A stretch of DNA of 52,191 bases from Methanobacteriaceae archaeon (GCA_030539615.1 JAUNXU010000004.1:1-52191); one strand, 5' to 3'; positions 18,546-28,266 are shown, numbered from the stretch's first letter. Notes: generated from the sequence alone by a model not told the origin. Translations and numbers: made by a program.

Positions 18546-20861
18546 TTAACTCCTATTATTTTTTTGCCAGCCTATTACTGCTGCTTGACCAAGAGAAATT
18601 GATCCATCTCCAGGACACATATTTTCATGTTGTATAAAATTATAATTATTTTCTTCTATTATTTTTTTAACAGTTTCTGTTATCATTTCATTATAAAATA
18701 CGCCACCAGTTACTCCTATTGTATCTATATTCAATTTTTTTGCAGATTTAATACTTATATCTGCTAGTCCTTGTGCTATCCAATATTGAACCTGATAAGC
18801 TATATCTTCAGTGGGTACATTATCTTGAATTAGTTTTAATGTCTTCATAATTATTTTTGTAGTATCTAGATTAAGACTGTTTTCATTTATATTTATATTA
18901 GTAACATTCTTATTTTTAGATTGTGCTGCAACAGATTCTAATTTCATTGAACATTCACCTTCATATTCTCTATGTTTACTTATTTTCAAAAGTATACTTA
19001 TTGCATCTAATATTCTTCCAGCACTACTAGTTAAAGTTATATTAAAATTTTTATCTAATTGTTTTAATATTAAATCAATTTCTTGTTTTCCATGTTTAAA
19101 ATAATCAAGATATTCATTTACCATTAATTCTTTTATATTATCATTTGATATTTCACCATATAATATTCCCATTACCATTCTTATAGGATATTCTGTACAA
19201 AGATCTCCACCAGCCATGGGTTGATTTATTAATCCACCAAGTTTCTTATATTCACCTTTAGTATTTAAATATAATATTTCTCCACCCCATATATTTCCAT
19301 CAGCTCCATAACCTACACCATCAGCAGTTATTGTAATTATTTCTTCTTTATCATGTTCTACTAATAAACTTGATGCATGAGCATGATGATGTTGTACTTG
19401 TATTACAGGTGCATTATATTTATTAGATAATTCATATGCAAGTTTTGTTGTTGTAAATTCTGGATGTAAGTCACATCCAATATAATCTAATTGTTTTGTA
19501 CATGTTAAATTCATTAAATTTTCTATTGCTTGTTTCATATATTGTAATGTCTTATATTTTCTTGTATTTCCAATATGTTGAGATACATAACATTTTCCAC
19601 CTTTTAGTATTGAAAATGTTACATCAAGTTCAGGTCCAAGTGTTAAAACATTTAAATCATTATTTATTTTTGTAAAATCATAAGGTTGAGGTACATAGCC
19701 TCTTGATCTTCGAATAAATCCTTTTTTATTTGCTCTATATCTTATTACACTATCATCACATCTATTTACTATTTTTCTATCATGTAATAAAAAATAATCA
19801 ACTATATCATTTAATTCTTTAATAATATTTTCATTATCTATTAACATAGGATTTCCAGGCATATTTGCTGAAGTCATTACATATGCAGGTTCATTAGTGT
19901 ATTCAAATAATTGATAATGTAACCCTGTATATGGCAACATGACACCTAATGTATGTAATTTAGGTGAGAGATTTGGTGCTAAATTATAGTCCTTACTTTT
20001 TTTCAGTATAGTTATTGGTTTACTAATAGATGTTATTGTTTTTTCTTCTTCAAAACTATATGTTACAAATTGTTTGGCCGTTTTTAAATCAGGAGTCATT
20101 ACTGCAAATGCTTGAGTTTTTCTCCCCAATTTTTTTCTTAACCTACCAATAGTATCACTATCAGTTGTCTTACAAACTAAATGTGTTCCACCTATACCTT
20201 TTATTGCAAATATTTTATTATCATCTAATAATTCAGCAGTCTTTTTTATTGGATTAGACACATCTATTTTCCCATTTTTATACAAATATACTTGTGGACC
20301 ACAATTATTACAAGATGTTGCTTCTGCATGATATCTTCTATCTAATGGATTAGTATATTCATCTTCACATTTAGAACATAAATCATACTCTTTCATTGTT
20401 GTATTTTTTCTATCATATGGAATATTTTCTATTATAGTAAATCTAGGTCCACAATCAGTACATGATGTAAATGGATATTGATAATGATGATCTGCTTTAT
20501 CATGTATTTGATTTAAACATTTAGAACATATACTAATATCTGGAGGAATAATTGCATTTCCTTCATTTTTTATTGAACTTTCAATTATTTTAAAATCTGG
20601 ATATTTATTTGAATTATTCACAGGATCTTGAATATCTATTTTTATATTATTAATCTCTGATAATATTGGTTTATTTTCTAATAATTCATCACGAAATTTT
20701 ATTATGTCTTCTTTAGTTGCTTGTAATTGTATTTCTACAATATTTCCCATGTTTCGTACATATCCATTTAGTTTCATATCTTGAGCTAAACGATACACTG
20801 TTGGTCTAAATCCCACTCCTTGAACTATTCCTTCTACAAATAATTGTGCATTATATAACAT
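18546..20861 (-). CDS. hypF: Carbamoyltransferase HypF
   Basis: Makes the thiocarbamate on HypE that supplies CN ligands to the NiFe site. All domains are present in 771 residues: acylphosphatase (1-90, VEGIVQGVGFRPTVYRLA, YVRNMGNIVEIQLQ), two zinc fingers (CSKCLNQ...CTDCGPR and CSKCEDE...CNNCGP), YrdC-like carbamoyl-AMP domain (about 200-390, FAIKGIGGTHLVC) and a Kae1-like domain (VQHHHAHASSLL, TADGVGYGADG, VTGGVFYNEM). It is complete. No strong Shine-Dalgarno precedes the ATG, so it may be leaderless. Confidence 0.97.
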   Translation of the reverse strand: MLYNAQLFVEGIVQGVGFRPTVYRLAQDMKLNGYVRNMGNIVEIQLQATKEDIIKFRDELLENKPILSEINNIKIDIQDPVNNSNKYPDFKIIESSIKNEGNAIIPPDISICSKCLNQIHDKADHHYQYPFTSCTDCGPRFTIIENIPYDRKNTTMKEYDLCSKCEDEYTNPLDRRYHAEATSCNNCGPQVYLYKNGKIDVSNPIKKTAELLDDNKIFAIKGIGGTHLVCKTTDSDTIGRLRKKLGRKTQAFAVMTPDLKTAKQFVTYSFEEEKTITSISKPITILKKSKDYNLAPNLSPKLHTLGVMLPYTGLHYQLFEYTNEPAYVMTSANMPGNPMLIDNENIIKELNDIVDYFLLHDRKIVNRCDDSVIRYRANKKGFIRRSRGYVPQPYDFTKINNDLNVLTLGPELDVTFSILKGGKCYVSQHIGNTRKYKTLQYMKQAIENLMNLTCTKQLDYIGCDLHPEFTTTKLAYELSNKYNAPVIQVQHHHAHASSLLVEHDKEEIITITADGVGYGADGNIWGGEILYLNTKGEYKKLGGLINQPMAGGDLCTEYPIRMVMGILYGEISNDNIKELMVNEYLDYFKHGKQEIDLILKQLDKNFNITLTSSAGRILDAISILLKISKHREYEGECSMKLESVAAQSKNKNVTNININENSLNLDTTKIIMKTLKLIQDNVPTEDIAYQVQYWIAQGLADISIKSAKKLNIDTIGVTGGVFYNEMITETVKKIIEENNYNFIQHENMCPGDGSISLGQAAVIGWQKNNRS

Positions 20862-21002
20862 ATTTTTTCAATCAATCCATATCCTTTTTAAGTATTTATA
20901 TAATATATTCTTTTTTAGGTTTTAATTTTTAGGATGTATTTTTAAATAAAAAAAATAAACATCTATATAATTTTATTAAGAATAGAAAATAATATCTTAA
21001 TT

Positions 21003-21767
21003 ATGCAAGAGATTTTAAACTTATTACTCAATAAAAAAATTAGTATAGAAGAAGCTGAAAAAGAATTAAAAGCTTATAATATTCAAGAAATTACAAATAA
21101 TATTAAATTAGATCAAAATAGAGAAGTTAGAGCAGGTGTTCCCGAAGCAATTTATGCTGAAGGTAAAACCAACACTGATTTAATTAACTTAATAAACAAT
21201 ATTAATTTTAAAAAACAAGTTCTTATTACTAAATTAGATCAAGAAAAATATGAACAAATCAAGGATAAATTAGATATTCCTGATAATATAAATGTAGATT
21301 ATTATAATAAAGCTAAAATATTAACTTTAAAAAAAGAGGATAACATTAAACTAGGTAAAATAGGCATTATAACTGCAGGTACTTCTGATATTCCCATAGC
21401 AGAAGAAGCAAGAATTACTGCTCAATTAGCAGGAATTGAAGTTATATATTCATATGATGTTGGAGTTTCAGGAATTCATCGATTATTTGATCAAATGAAA
21501 GTAATGATTGATGAAGAAGTACAAACAATTATCGTATTAGCAGGTATGGAAGGTGCATTACCCTCTGTTGTTGCAGGTCTTATTGATGTCCCCATTATTG
21601 CAGTTCCAACTTCAACTGGTTATGGTGTAGGCCAAAAAGGTTTTGTTGCATTATTTTCAATGTTACAATCTTGTGCTCCAGGATTGTCTGTGGTTAATAT
21701 TGATAATGGATATGGTGCTGCAGTTAATAGTATTATATTACTAAAACAAATAAATAAGAAAAAATAA
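21003..21767 (+). CDS. larB: LarB, nickel-pincer cofactor carboxylase
   Basis: LarB carboxylates and hydrolyses nicotinic acid adenine dinucleotide in the first step of the nickel-pincer nucleotide pathway. The 254-residue protein has the family's N-terminal signature REVRAGVPEAIYAEGKT and a PurE-like C-terminal half (IGIITAGTSDIPIAEEARITAQ, LAGMEGALPSVVAGLIDVPIIAVPTSTGYG). LarC and LarE are not nearby. A TATA-like CTATATAATTT lies about 40 bases before the ATG with no Shine-Dalgarno, suggesting a nearly leaderless transcript. It ends two bases from the convergent GNAT gene. Confidence 0.93.
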   Translation: MQEILNLLLNKKISIEEAEKELKAYNIQEITNNIKLDQNREVRAGVPEAIYAEGKTNTDLINLINNINFKKQVLITKLDQEKYEQIKDKLDIPDNINVDYYNKAKILTLKKEDNIKLGKIGIITAGTSDIPIAEEARITAQLAGIEVIYSYDVGVSGIHRLFDQMKVMIDEEVQTIIVLAGMEGALPSVVAGLIDVPIIAVPTSTGYGVGQKGFVALFSMLQSCAPGLSVVNIDNGYGAAVNSIILLKQINKKK

Positions 21768-21769
21768 TA

Positions 21770-22390
21770 CTATTCTTCTTTATATTCCATCCCAATACTC
21801 CCATATTGTTTTCCCATAATAGTTAAATAATTTTTACTACATTTTTTTAAACCTAATTTTTTATAAAAATCAGGCAATGTTTTTTTATTAATAGCTACAT
21901 CCAGTAGTAACCTATTACATCCTTGTTTTTTATATAATTCTTTAGATTTATTAACAAGCACTTTTCCCAATCCTTTTCCTCGATATTCATCATTAACATA
22001 TAAATTACCCACATAATAATCAGTAGGTTTAATATGTGATGCTTGAAAATAGTTAATAAATGGAAAACATAATATTGATAAGATATTAGAGTATTTTGTA
22101 TTATAAAAATCTTTTAATTCTTTTTTTAAATTAATATCAGATCCTTTAAATGATACAATTATACCTAATATCTCAGAAGGATTATTAGTATAATATGCTA
22201 CATCTATAAAATTGTGACTATAACTATTATTTTCTAAATGAATTAATTTATCAATAGCATTAATAGAATCAGATTCATCTTTACCAAATAATTGTTTAAA
22301 TAATGGAATATCTGTACTATAAATCCAAGATGCAATTATATGAGTATTATCATTTTTTATATCAATTTTTCGAAATTTTATATTATTCAT
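21770..22390 (-). CDS. GNAT-family N-acetyltransferase
   Basis: A 206-residue acetyltransferase. The acetyl-CoA-binding motif A is clear (VGNLYVNDEYRGKGLGKVLVNKSKELYKK region, with R-G-K-G-L-G), followed by motif B (LLLDVAINKKTLPDFYKKLGLKK). The acceptor substrate is unknown; the N-terminal half is not one I recognise. It is divergent from polB1 with only 43 bases between the two start codons, and no Shine-Dalgarno is visible. Confidence 0.85.
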   Translation of the reverse strand: MNNIKFRKIDIKNDNTHIIASWIYSTDIPLFKQLFGKDESDSINAIDKLIHLENNSYSHNFIDVAYYTNNPSEILGIIVSFKGSDINLKKELKDFYNTKYSNILSILCFPFINYFQASHIKPTDYYVGNLYVNDEYRGKGLGKVLVNKSKELYKKQGCNRLLLDVAINKKTLPDFYKKLGLKKCSKNYLTIMGKQYGSIGMEYKEE

Positions 22391-22433
22391 TAGTGTAAAT
22401 TTATATTATTAATCCATTATAAATATATATCCT
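22391..22433. promoter_or_regulatory. 43-bp divergent promoter for the GNAT and polB1 genes, both probably leaderless
   Basis: TTTATATT at 22400-22407 is about 30 bases before the polB1 ATG, and TATAAATA at 22419-22426 is about 32 bases before the GNAT ATG on the other strand. At normal archaeal TATA-to-start spacing both transcripts would begin within a few bases of their start codons. The two elements are interleaved, so polymerases firing in the two directions should compete. Confidence 0.55.
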
Positions 22434-24206
22434 ATGGAAACAATAAACCTAGTTTTAAATGATATCGATTATATTACCCATGATGAAAAACCAATAATAA
22501 GATTATTTGGACAAGATACTAATACAAAAGAGAATATAATAGCAATTGATAAAACATTTAAACCATATATCTATATAAAACCGTATAATACAGAAAAATG
22601 TATAGAAGAATTAAAAATACTGGGAATTAATAACTTAGAACTAGTAAAAAAAATAGATATTGGAGTCGAAACCGAATTTATAAAAGCAACATTTACACAT
22701 CCACAAGAAATACCTAAATTAAGAGATATTATAACAGAATCAAAACAAGTAAAAGAAATACGTGAACATGACATTCTTTTTTATAGAAGATATTTAATAA
22801 ACAATAATTTAATTCCAACTACAACTATAACAATAGAAGGAAAAGAAATAAAAGATAAAAAAATTTATAAACAAGAAAATACACGACTAATCAATATAGA
22901 AAAACATGTTTCACAAGAAAATAAAACAGAACCACAAAAAATTTTAATATTTGATATTGAAGTATATAATAAAAAAGGTATGCCACAAGCTGAAAGAGAT
23001 CCTATAATAATGATAGGATTAGCTGATAATAAAGGATATCAAAAAGTATTATCTACTAAAAAATCTTCTAAAGAATATGTAAAAACTTTATCTAATGAAA
23101 AAGAGATGTTATATGAATTTCAAAGAATAATTCAAGAAAAAAAACCCGATATTATAATTGGATACAATTCAGATAACTTTGATTTACCATATATTAAAAA
23201 AAGAACAGAAGTATTAAAAATAAAACTTAATCTTGGAATTGATAATAGTGAAATAAAATTTATAAGACAAGGATTTAATAATGCAGGACAAATTAAAGGT
23301 GTAACCCATATAGATTTATATAAACTTATAAGAAGTTACTTGAATTTAGATAGATATACTTTAGAAAGAGTATATAAAGAATTATTTAATGTCCAAAAAC
23401 ATGATCTTCCAGGAGATCAAATATGGGAATATTGGGAAGATCCTGAAAGAATTCATGAATTATTTGAATATTCATTAGATGATGCCATAAAAACTGAAGA
23501 AATAGCAGAAAAAATTATTCCTTTAACTATAGCATTAACACGTTTAGTTGGAGAACCATTATTTGATATTGGACGAATGACAACTGGACAAATGGTAGAA
23601 TGGTACTTGATACGAAAAGCTTATGAACAAAATAATATTATACCCAATAAACCTACTACAACTCAATATTCTAAAAGAAGAGGTTCAAAAAAGATAATTG
23701 GAGGCTATGTAAAAGAGCCTGAAAAAGGATTATTTGAAGATATAGCTTATCTTGATTTTAGAAGCTTATATCCAAGTATTATCATAGCTAAAAATATATC
23801 CCCTGATACAATTTTAGATGAAGAAGATAATTTTACTCCACATCATAAAACTCCTGAATTAAATTATAAATTTAAAAAAGATCCAAAAGGATTTATTCCA
23901 TCAATAATTGGAAATATATTAACAAAAAGACAAGAAATAAAAAGTTTAATGAAAAAAGAAACAAATATTGAAGAAAAAAAATCATTAGATCTTGAACAAC
24001 AAGGTTTAAAACGACTAGCAAATTCAATGTTTGGTGCATATGGTTATTCCCGATTTAGATGGTACAAATTAGAATGTGCTGAATCAATAACTGCATGGGG
24101 ACGAGATTATATTAGAAAATCAATGGATGAAGCTGAAAAACAAGGATTTAAACCATTATATGCAGATACAGATGGATTTTATGCTACTTATATTGGAGAT
24201 AAATAA
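22434..24206 (+). CDS. polB1: DNA polymerase B1, large fragment of the split B-family polymerase
   Basis: A 590-residue family B polymerase fragment with the archaeal N-terminal domain, an intact 3'-5' exonuclease (ExoI FDIEVYN, ExoII GYNSDNFDLPY, ExoIII YSLDDA), palm motif A (DFRSLYPSII), fingers motif B (KRLANSMFGAYGY) and motif C (YADTDGFYA). It stops 10 residues after motif C, so the thumb is absent. Methanothermobacter has the same split, with a separate ~220-residue PolB2 carrying the rest (established knowledge); the partner should be elsewhere in this genome. No thumb-like frame follows the stop, so this is not a local frameshift. Confidence 0.95.
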   Translation: METINLVLNDIDYITHDEKPIIRLFGQDTNTKENIIAIDKTFKPYIYIKPYNTEKCIEELKILGINNLELVKKIDIGVETEFIKATFTHPQEIPKLRDIITESKQVKEIREHDILFYRRYLINNNLIPTTTITIEGKEIKDKKIYKQENTRLINIEKHVSQENKTEPQKILIFDIEVYNKKGMPQAERDPIIMIGLADNKGYQKVLSTKKSSKEYVKTLSNEKEMLYEFQRIIQEKKPDIIIGYNSDNFDLPYIKKRTEVLKIKLNLGIDNSEIKFIRQGFNNAGQIKGVTHIDLYKLIRSYLNLDRYTLERVYKELFNVQKHDLPGDQIWEYWEDPERIHELFEYSLDDAIKTEEIAEKIIPLTIALTRLVGEPLFDIGRMTTGQMVEWYLIRKAYEQNNIIPNKPTTTQYSKRRGSKKIIGGYVKEPEKGLFEDIAYLDFRSLYPSIIIAKNISPDTILDEEDNFTPHHKTPELNYKFKKDPKGFIPSIIGNILTKRQEIKSLMKKETNIEEKKSLDLEQQGLKRLANSMFGAYGYSRFRWYKLECAESITAWGRDYIRKSMDEAEKQGFKPLYADTDGFYATYIGDK

Positions 24207-24298
24207 AAGATAATAATAAAAAGAGAAAAAGATAAATACTTATTTATATAAAAAAATAAACTTAAATTAAATAAAAAAAATATAAAAAAGTTGATCTA

Positions 24299-24682
24299 AT
24301 GAAGCTCTTAAAATTAATAATAATCATATTTATCCTATTAGGAATAGTAATAGGAACATATACCGCAATAATTGATCAATTACCTGATGTAACTGGAAAA
24401 GTAACTGGTACCACCAATATAACAACAAACCAAACCTTAGGAACTGTTTGTATAGATGGAAAATTTCAAAAAAGCAGTGAAAATCTAACTATTTCACTTA
24501 TTGTAACAAAAACTACAAAAATTTACAAAGAAAAAACAGATGGTTCTTTAGAAGAAGTTACAGTTGATGATATAACTACAGGAGATGATTTAGAAGTTGA
24601 TATTGAAGGAAAACCAACAGATACATTACCACCACAAGTAATTTCAACAAAGATAACTATAAAAAATAAAGAACAAAAATAA
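24299..24682 (+). CDS. Small membrane-anchored extracytoplasmic protein
   Basis: A 127-residue protein. An N-terminal hydrophobic segment (residues 4-25) acts as signal or anchor; there is no lipobox cysteine. The rest is predicted beta-rich (GTVCIDGKFQKSSENLTISLIVTKTTKIYKE, then VTVDDITTGDDLEVDIEG), compatible with a small OB-like fold as in YobA/DUF3221-type secreted proteins, but that is a guess. It stands alone between polB1 and a metallo-hydrolase. Confidence 0.55.
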   Translation: MKLLKLIIIIFILLGIVIGTYTAIIDQLPDVTGKVTGTTNITTNQTLGTVCIDGKFQKSSENLTISLIVTKTTKIYKEKTDGSLEEVTVDDITTGDDLEVDIEGKPTDTLPPQVISTKITIKNKEQK

Positions 24683-24750
24683 TTTTTATTTTTAAAAAAT
24701 ATTTCTTTTACATTACTATTTTTACAATTTAATTAAGGAGAATTAAAATT

Positions 24751-25383
24751 ATGGAAAAAGTAGAAAATATAACAATAATTTTAGGATTACAAGCTGATAG
24801 TAATACATACATATTTGATGATGTAATAGTTGATCCAGGAACTGGATTAAATAAAGATTATTTACTTAATTCAATAAAAGAATCAGAAATAAATATAGAT
24901 GATCTTAATAGAATAGTTAATACACATTGTCATTTTGACCATATTGGTGGTGATAAATTTTTACAAGATGAATATGGTTTTGAAATATACATGCATGAAT
25001 CAGATATTGAAACTGTAAAACGTGGAAATCCTAATGAAATTGCATCCACATCATTTAATATGCCTGTACCTGAACTTGAATTAAAACCATTAAAAGATGG
25101 TGATAAAATAAATAATTTCAATGTTATTCACACACCAGGTCATACTTGTGGTGGAATATGTTTATATGATGGTGAATCACTTATAAGTGGTGATACAATA
25201 TTCTCAGGAGGAAGTTTTGGTCGTGCAGATCTTCCTACAGGTAACAAAGAAGAATTAAAAGAATCACTTAATAAATTAACTGAATTAGATGTTAAATATT
25301 TATTCCCAGGTCATGAAGCATATGCAATTAACTCAGTTAATGAACAAATAAATATGTCCGCACAAATTGTAAGTATTATCTAA
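24751..25383 (+). CDS. MBL-fold metallo-hydrolase, glyoxalase II-like
   Basis: A 210-residue metallo-beta-lactamase-fold hydrolase. The metal ligands are all visible: HCHFDHIGGD (HxHxDH), the histidine in HTPGHTCGG, the aspartate in LISGDTIFSGG and the histidine in FPGHEAY. The substrate cannot be deduced; glyoxalase II-like thioester hydrolysis is the common activity of this size class. AGGAG precedes the ATG. Confidence 0.9.
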   Translation: MEKVENITIILGLQADSNTYIFDDVIVDPGTGLNKDYLLNSIKESEINIDDLNRIVNTHCHFDHIGGDKFLQDEYGFEIYMHESDIETVKRGNPNEIASTSFNMPVPELELKPLKDGDKINNFNVIHTPGHTCGGICLYDGESLISGDTIFSGGSFGRADLPTGNKEELKESLNKLTELDVKYLFPGHEAYAINSVNEQINMSAQIVSII

Positions 25384-25396
25384 TATTTACACTTTT

Positions 25397-26062
25397 TTAT
25401 ATTAAACCATTTTTAGTAAATTTTTTCATAGTTTTTTTCACAGCATTTGTTTTTATCATTAATGATATCTTATCATTTTCATGTAATACCATGTCATTTT
25501 GTGGTATTAACTGTTTTCCATTTTTATAATAAGAAACTATCATATAATTTTTTGTTGGACTTACTTCATCTATTCGTTTTCCAATTATTTTCTTTGATTT
25601 TACTGTTAAATCTATTAATTCAGCATTACCTTTACCTACTACTGTTAAATCTGCAACTTGAGGTCTTGTTACTAATTTTTCTAGATAACTACATGCTGTT
25701 AATTCAGGACTTATAACTTCATCTATCCCTAATTTTTTAAATATTTTTAAACTAATAGGATTTACAATCCTAGATATTATTTTTTTAACATTATATTCTT
25801 TTGCTATAAGACATAACAACAGATTTGTTTCATCACTACTTGTTGTTGCAACTAAAACTGTATCTTCAGATATTCCTGCTTTTTCCAATATTTTCCTATT
25901 AGTTCCATTCCCCTCTAATATTAAATCCTCATCATATTCTTTTGTTAAATAAGTATAATGTTCATGATCTTTTTCTATCATTGTAACATCATGTTTTTTA
26001 CATAATAATAAATTTATTAAGTGTGAGCCCACTTTTCCCCCACCAACGACAATTATTTTCAT
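25397..26062 (-). CDS. TrkA-type potassium-channel NAD-binding regulator
   Basis: A 221-residue cytosolic RCK/KTN protein that gates a potassium transporter in response to NAD(H). The Rossmann motif IIVVGGGKVGSHL begins at the N-terminus, with the ribose-binding acid in VTMIEKD. A TrkA-C domain follows (about 135-215, VVGKGNAELIDLTV, HENDKISLMI). I use the ATG at 26062 rather than the in-frame TTG three codons upstream because the family starts at MKIIVVGGG. There is no TrkH or other membrane partner in the window. A single TrkA unit implies it works as an oligomer. Confidence 0.9.
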   Translation of the reverse strand: MKIIVVGGGKVGSHLINLLLCKKHDVTMIEKDHEHYTYLTKEYDEDLILEGNGTNRKILEKAGISEDTVLVATTSSDETNLLLCLIAKEYNVKKIISRIVNPISLKIFKKLGIDEVISPELTACSYLEKLVTRPQVADLTVVGKGNAELIDLTVKSKKIIGKRIDEVSPTKNYMIVSYYKNGKQLIPQNDMVLHENDKISLMIKTNAVKKTMKKFTKNGLI

Positions 26063-26298
26063 TCTTTTCAAGTCCTATTAATTGTTTTTATATTTTATTA
26101 TTCTTTTTATTGATATATTTAAATTTATTTACTATATTTTTTTTAAAAATTAAATAAGTTTCAAAAATAATAAAAAAAATAAAGATCAATAATAATTTTT
26201 AAAAATTTTAATTATAACTAATTGTGGAAAAAAATTTAGTATATAAGTTATATAAATGTGTAATAAATATTAACTAGATAAAAAAATTGATGAGTTAA

Positions 26299-27336
26299 AT
26301 GAAATACAAAAAAATAATAGCATTGTTATCTATTGGAATATTAATTCTTATTGCAATGATAATAATAGTTGGACCACAAAATATTGAATCAGTTGTTAAA
26401 AATGCGAATTTGTACTATGTTGCTTTTGCCATAATTTTACAATTTGTTATTATAGGCGTATGGACAATACGATGGAAAGTTATTATAAGAACATTAGGAA
26501 TATCAATTAAAAATATTAAACTTATTCCAATGATGTTTATTGGTTTAACAGTAAATAATATTACACCTAGTGGAAGAGGTGGAGGAGAACCTGTTCGAGC
26601 ATACATGCTTAGTAATGAAACAAATGCCCCTTTTCAAAAAACATTTGCAACAGTATTAGGAGATAAAACATTAGATACGTTACCATTTTTTGTTTTAGCA
26701 ATATTCTCAATTTTATACTTAATCTATTCTGTTCATTTAGATTCTGTAACATTAGGAATATTAATTTTAGCTCTAATAATATTTACATTAATTTGTATAT
26801 TCCTTATATACATATGTATAAATCAAAAAGTTGGAGTTAAAGTTGTTAAATGGATATTTAGACAATTAAATAGATTTGTAAAACGAGACTTAGATGAAAT
26901 TGAAAAAAAAGCAGTAAATGCTGTTTTAGAATTCCAGATGAGTGTAAAAGAACTTTTAAAAAATAAAAATATGGCTACAATAGCATTACCATTATCATTT
27001 TTAGTATGGTTTCTTGAGTTACTAAGAGTATATATAATTTTCTTAGCATTTGGAGTAACAGTACCATTTGGTATAATTGCAGCAGTATTTATTATATCTA
27101 CACTTATCGGTATGATACCTTTACTTCCCGGGGGAGTCGGAGCTATTGATGGAATGATGGTTATATTATATTCTGTAGCAGGAGTACCTGCAGCAATAAG
27201 TACTGCAGCAACATTAGTTGAAAGATTAATCTCTTTCTGGTTAGTATCAGCTTTAGGACTAACATTATTACCATTTGCAGGTAAAGATGTTCTTGATAAA
27301 ATAAATGGAAATATATTAGAAGAAGAAAAAGAATAA
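26299..27336 (+). CDS. Flippase-like membrane protein of the AglD/LPG-synthase TM family
   Basis: A 345-residue protein with about eight membrane helices. The family signatures GRGGGEPVRAYML, VLGDKTLDTLPFF and LLPGGVGAIDGMMVILYS with the TLVERLISFW segment mark the UPF0104/lysylphosphatidylglycerol-synthase-like transmembrane domain. Members move or transfer lipid-linked groups; AglD in haloarchaea takes part in N-glycosylation. The substrate is unknown here. The stop is 15 bases before the ftr start, so the two genes are likely co-transcribed. Confidence 0.85.
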   Translation: MKYKKIIALLSIGILILIAMIIIVGPQNIESVVKNANLYYVAFAIILQFVIIGVWTIRWKVIIRTLGISIKNIKLIPMMFIGLTVNNITPSGRGGGEPVRAYMLSNETNAPFQKTFATVLGDKTLDTLPFFVLAIFSILYLIYSVHLDSVTLGILILALIIFTLICIFLIYICINQKVGVKVVKWIFRQLNRFVKRDLDEIEKKAVNAVLEFQMSVKELLKNKNMATIALPLSFLVWFLELLRVYIIFLAFGVTVPFGIIAAVFIISTLIGMIPLLPGGVGAIDGMMVILYSVAGVPAAISTAATLVERLISFWLVSALGLTLLPFAGKDVLDKINGNILEEEKE

Positions 27337-27351
27337 AAAGAGGTAGTAAAT

Positions 27352-28248
27352 ACGAAAATAAATAACACCATAATAGACAATACATATGCAGAAGCATTTC
27401 CTGCAAAATTATCAGAAATATTAATAACAGCTGAAACAAAAGAATTAGCACTAATAGCAGCTCAAACTGCAACTGGATATGCAACATCATTTATAGGATG
27501 TCCAGCTGAAGCAGGAATAGATCAATTTATTCCAGAAAATGAAACACCCGACAATAGACCAGGTTATAGTATAATTATTTGTCAAACAACAACTAAAAAA
27601 TTAGAAAATCAATTATTAGAAAGAATAGGACAATGTATTCTTACTGCCCCTACAACAGCAGTATACAATTTATTACCTGAATCTGAAACACAAACAAACA
27701 CAGGATTTAAATTAAAATTCTTTGCTGATGGTTATGAAACCAAAGAAACAATAAATAATAGAACCATGTTTAAAATACCAATCATGTCTGGAGATTTCAT
27801 AATAGAAGAAAATATTGGAATTATAGATGCAATTGCTGGAGGTAACTTATTTATAGAAGCAAATACACAAAAACAAGCATTAAAAGGAGCACAAAATGCA
27901 ATAAATGCTATAAAAAAAGTACCCGGAGCAATAACCCCATTTCCAGGAGGAATAGTTGCATCTGGATCAAAAATAGGTTCTCAAAAATATAGTTTTATGA
28001 ATGCTACAACAAACCATCAATTTTGTCCAACTTTAAAAGATACAATAAATGATTCAAAATTAGGAAAAGATATTAATGGAATTTATGAAATAGTAATAAA
28101 TGCTAAAGACATGGAAACTATTAAAAAAGCGACAAAAGAAGCAATATTAAATGCAAGTAAAGTTGAAGGAGTTCAAATTATAAGTGCTGGAAACTATGGT
28201 GGAAAATTAGGAAAATATCATATACATTTAGAAGAATTATTTGAATAA
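27352..28248 (+). CDS. ftr: Formylmethanofuran--tetrahydromethanopterin formyltransferase with ACG as the only plausible start
   Basis: Ftr moves the formyl group from methanofuran to H4MPT in the CO2-reduction branch. Reading from 27352 gives 298 codons with no stop and matches Ftr throughout: DNTYAEAFPAKLSEILITA, GCPAEAGI, LERIGQCILTAPTTAVYN, FKLKFFADGYE, PITPFPGGIVASGSK-like and ISAGNYGGKLGKY at the end. No ATG, GTG or TTG exists in frame between the preceding stop (27334-27336) and codon 139. ACG at 27352-27354 falls exactly where the family's initiator Met aligns, seven bases after a GAGGT site. Either ACG initiates, or an ATG-to-ACG mutation has weakened the gene. Starting at the internal ATG (27766) would delete nearly half the enzyme. 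Confidence 0.9.
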   Translation, partial: TKINNTIIDNTYAEAFPAKLSEILITAETKELALIAAQTATGYATSFIGCPAEAGIDQFIPENETPDNRPGYSIIICQTTTKKLENQLLERIGQCILTAPTTAVYNLLPESETQTNTGFKLKFFADGYETKETINNRTMFKIPIMSGDFIIEENIGIIDAIAGGNLFIEANTQKQALKGAQNAINAIKKVPGAITPFPGGIVASGSKIGSQKYSFMNATTNHQFCPTLKDTINDSKLGKDINGIYEIVINAKDMETIKKATKEAILNASKVEGVQIISAGNYGGKLGKYHIHLEELFE

Positions 28249-28266
28249 AAAAGGAAAAAAAGTATT

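Noticed and set aside
24207-24298. Search for a polymerase thumb frame after the polB1 stop, which would make it a frameshift
   Set aside because: The next bases are AT-rich noncoding sequence in all frames; the split is genuine.
27766-28248. A 160-codon ORF as an independent gene
   Set aside because: It is the C-terminal half of ftr; the upstream frame is open and conserved back to the ACG at 27352.
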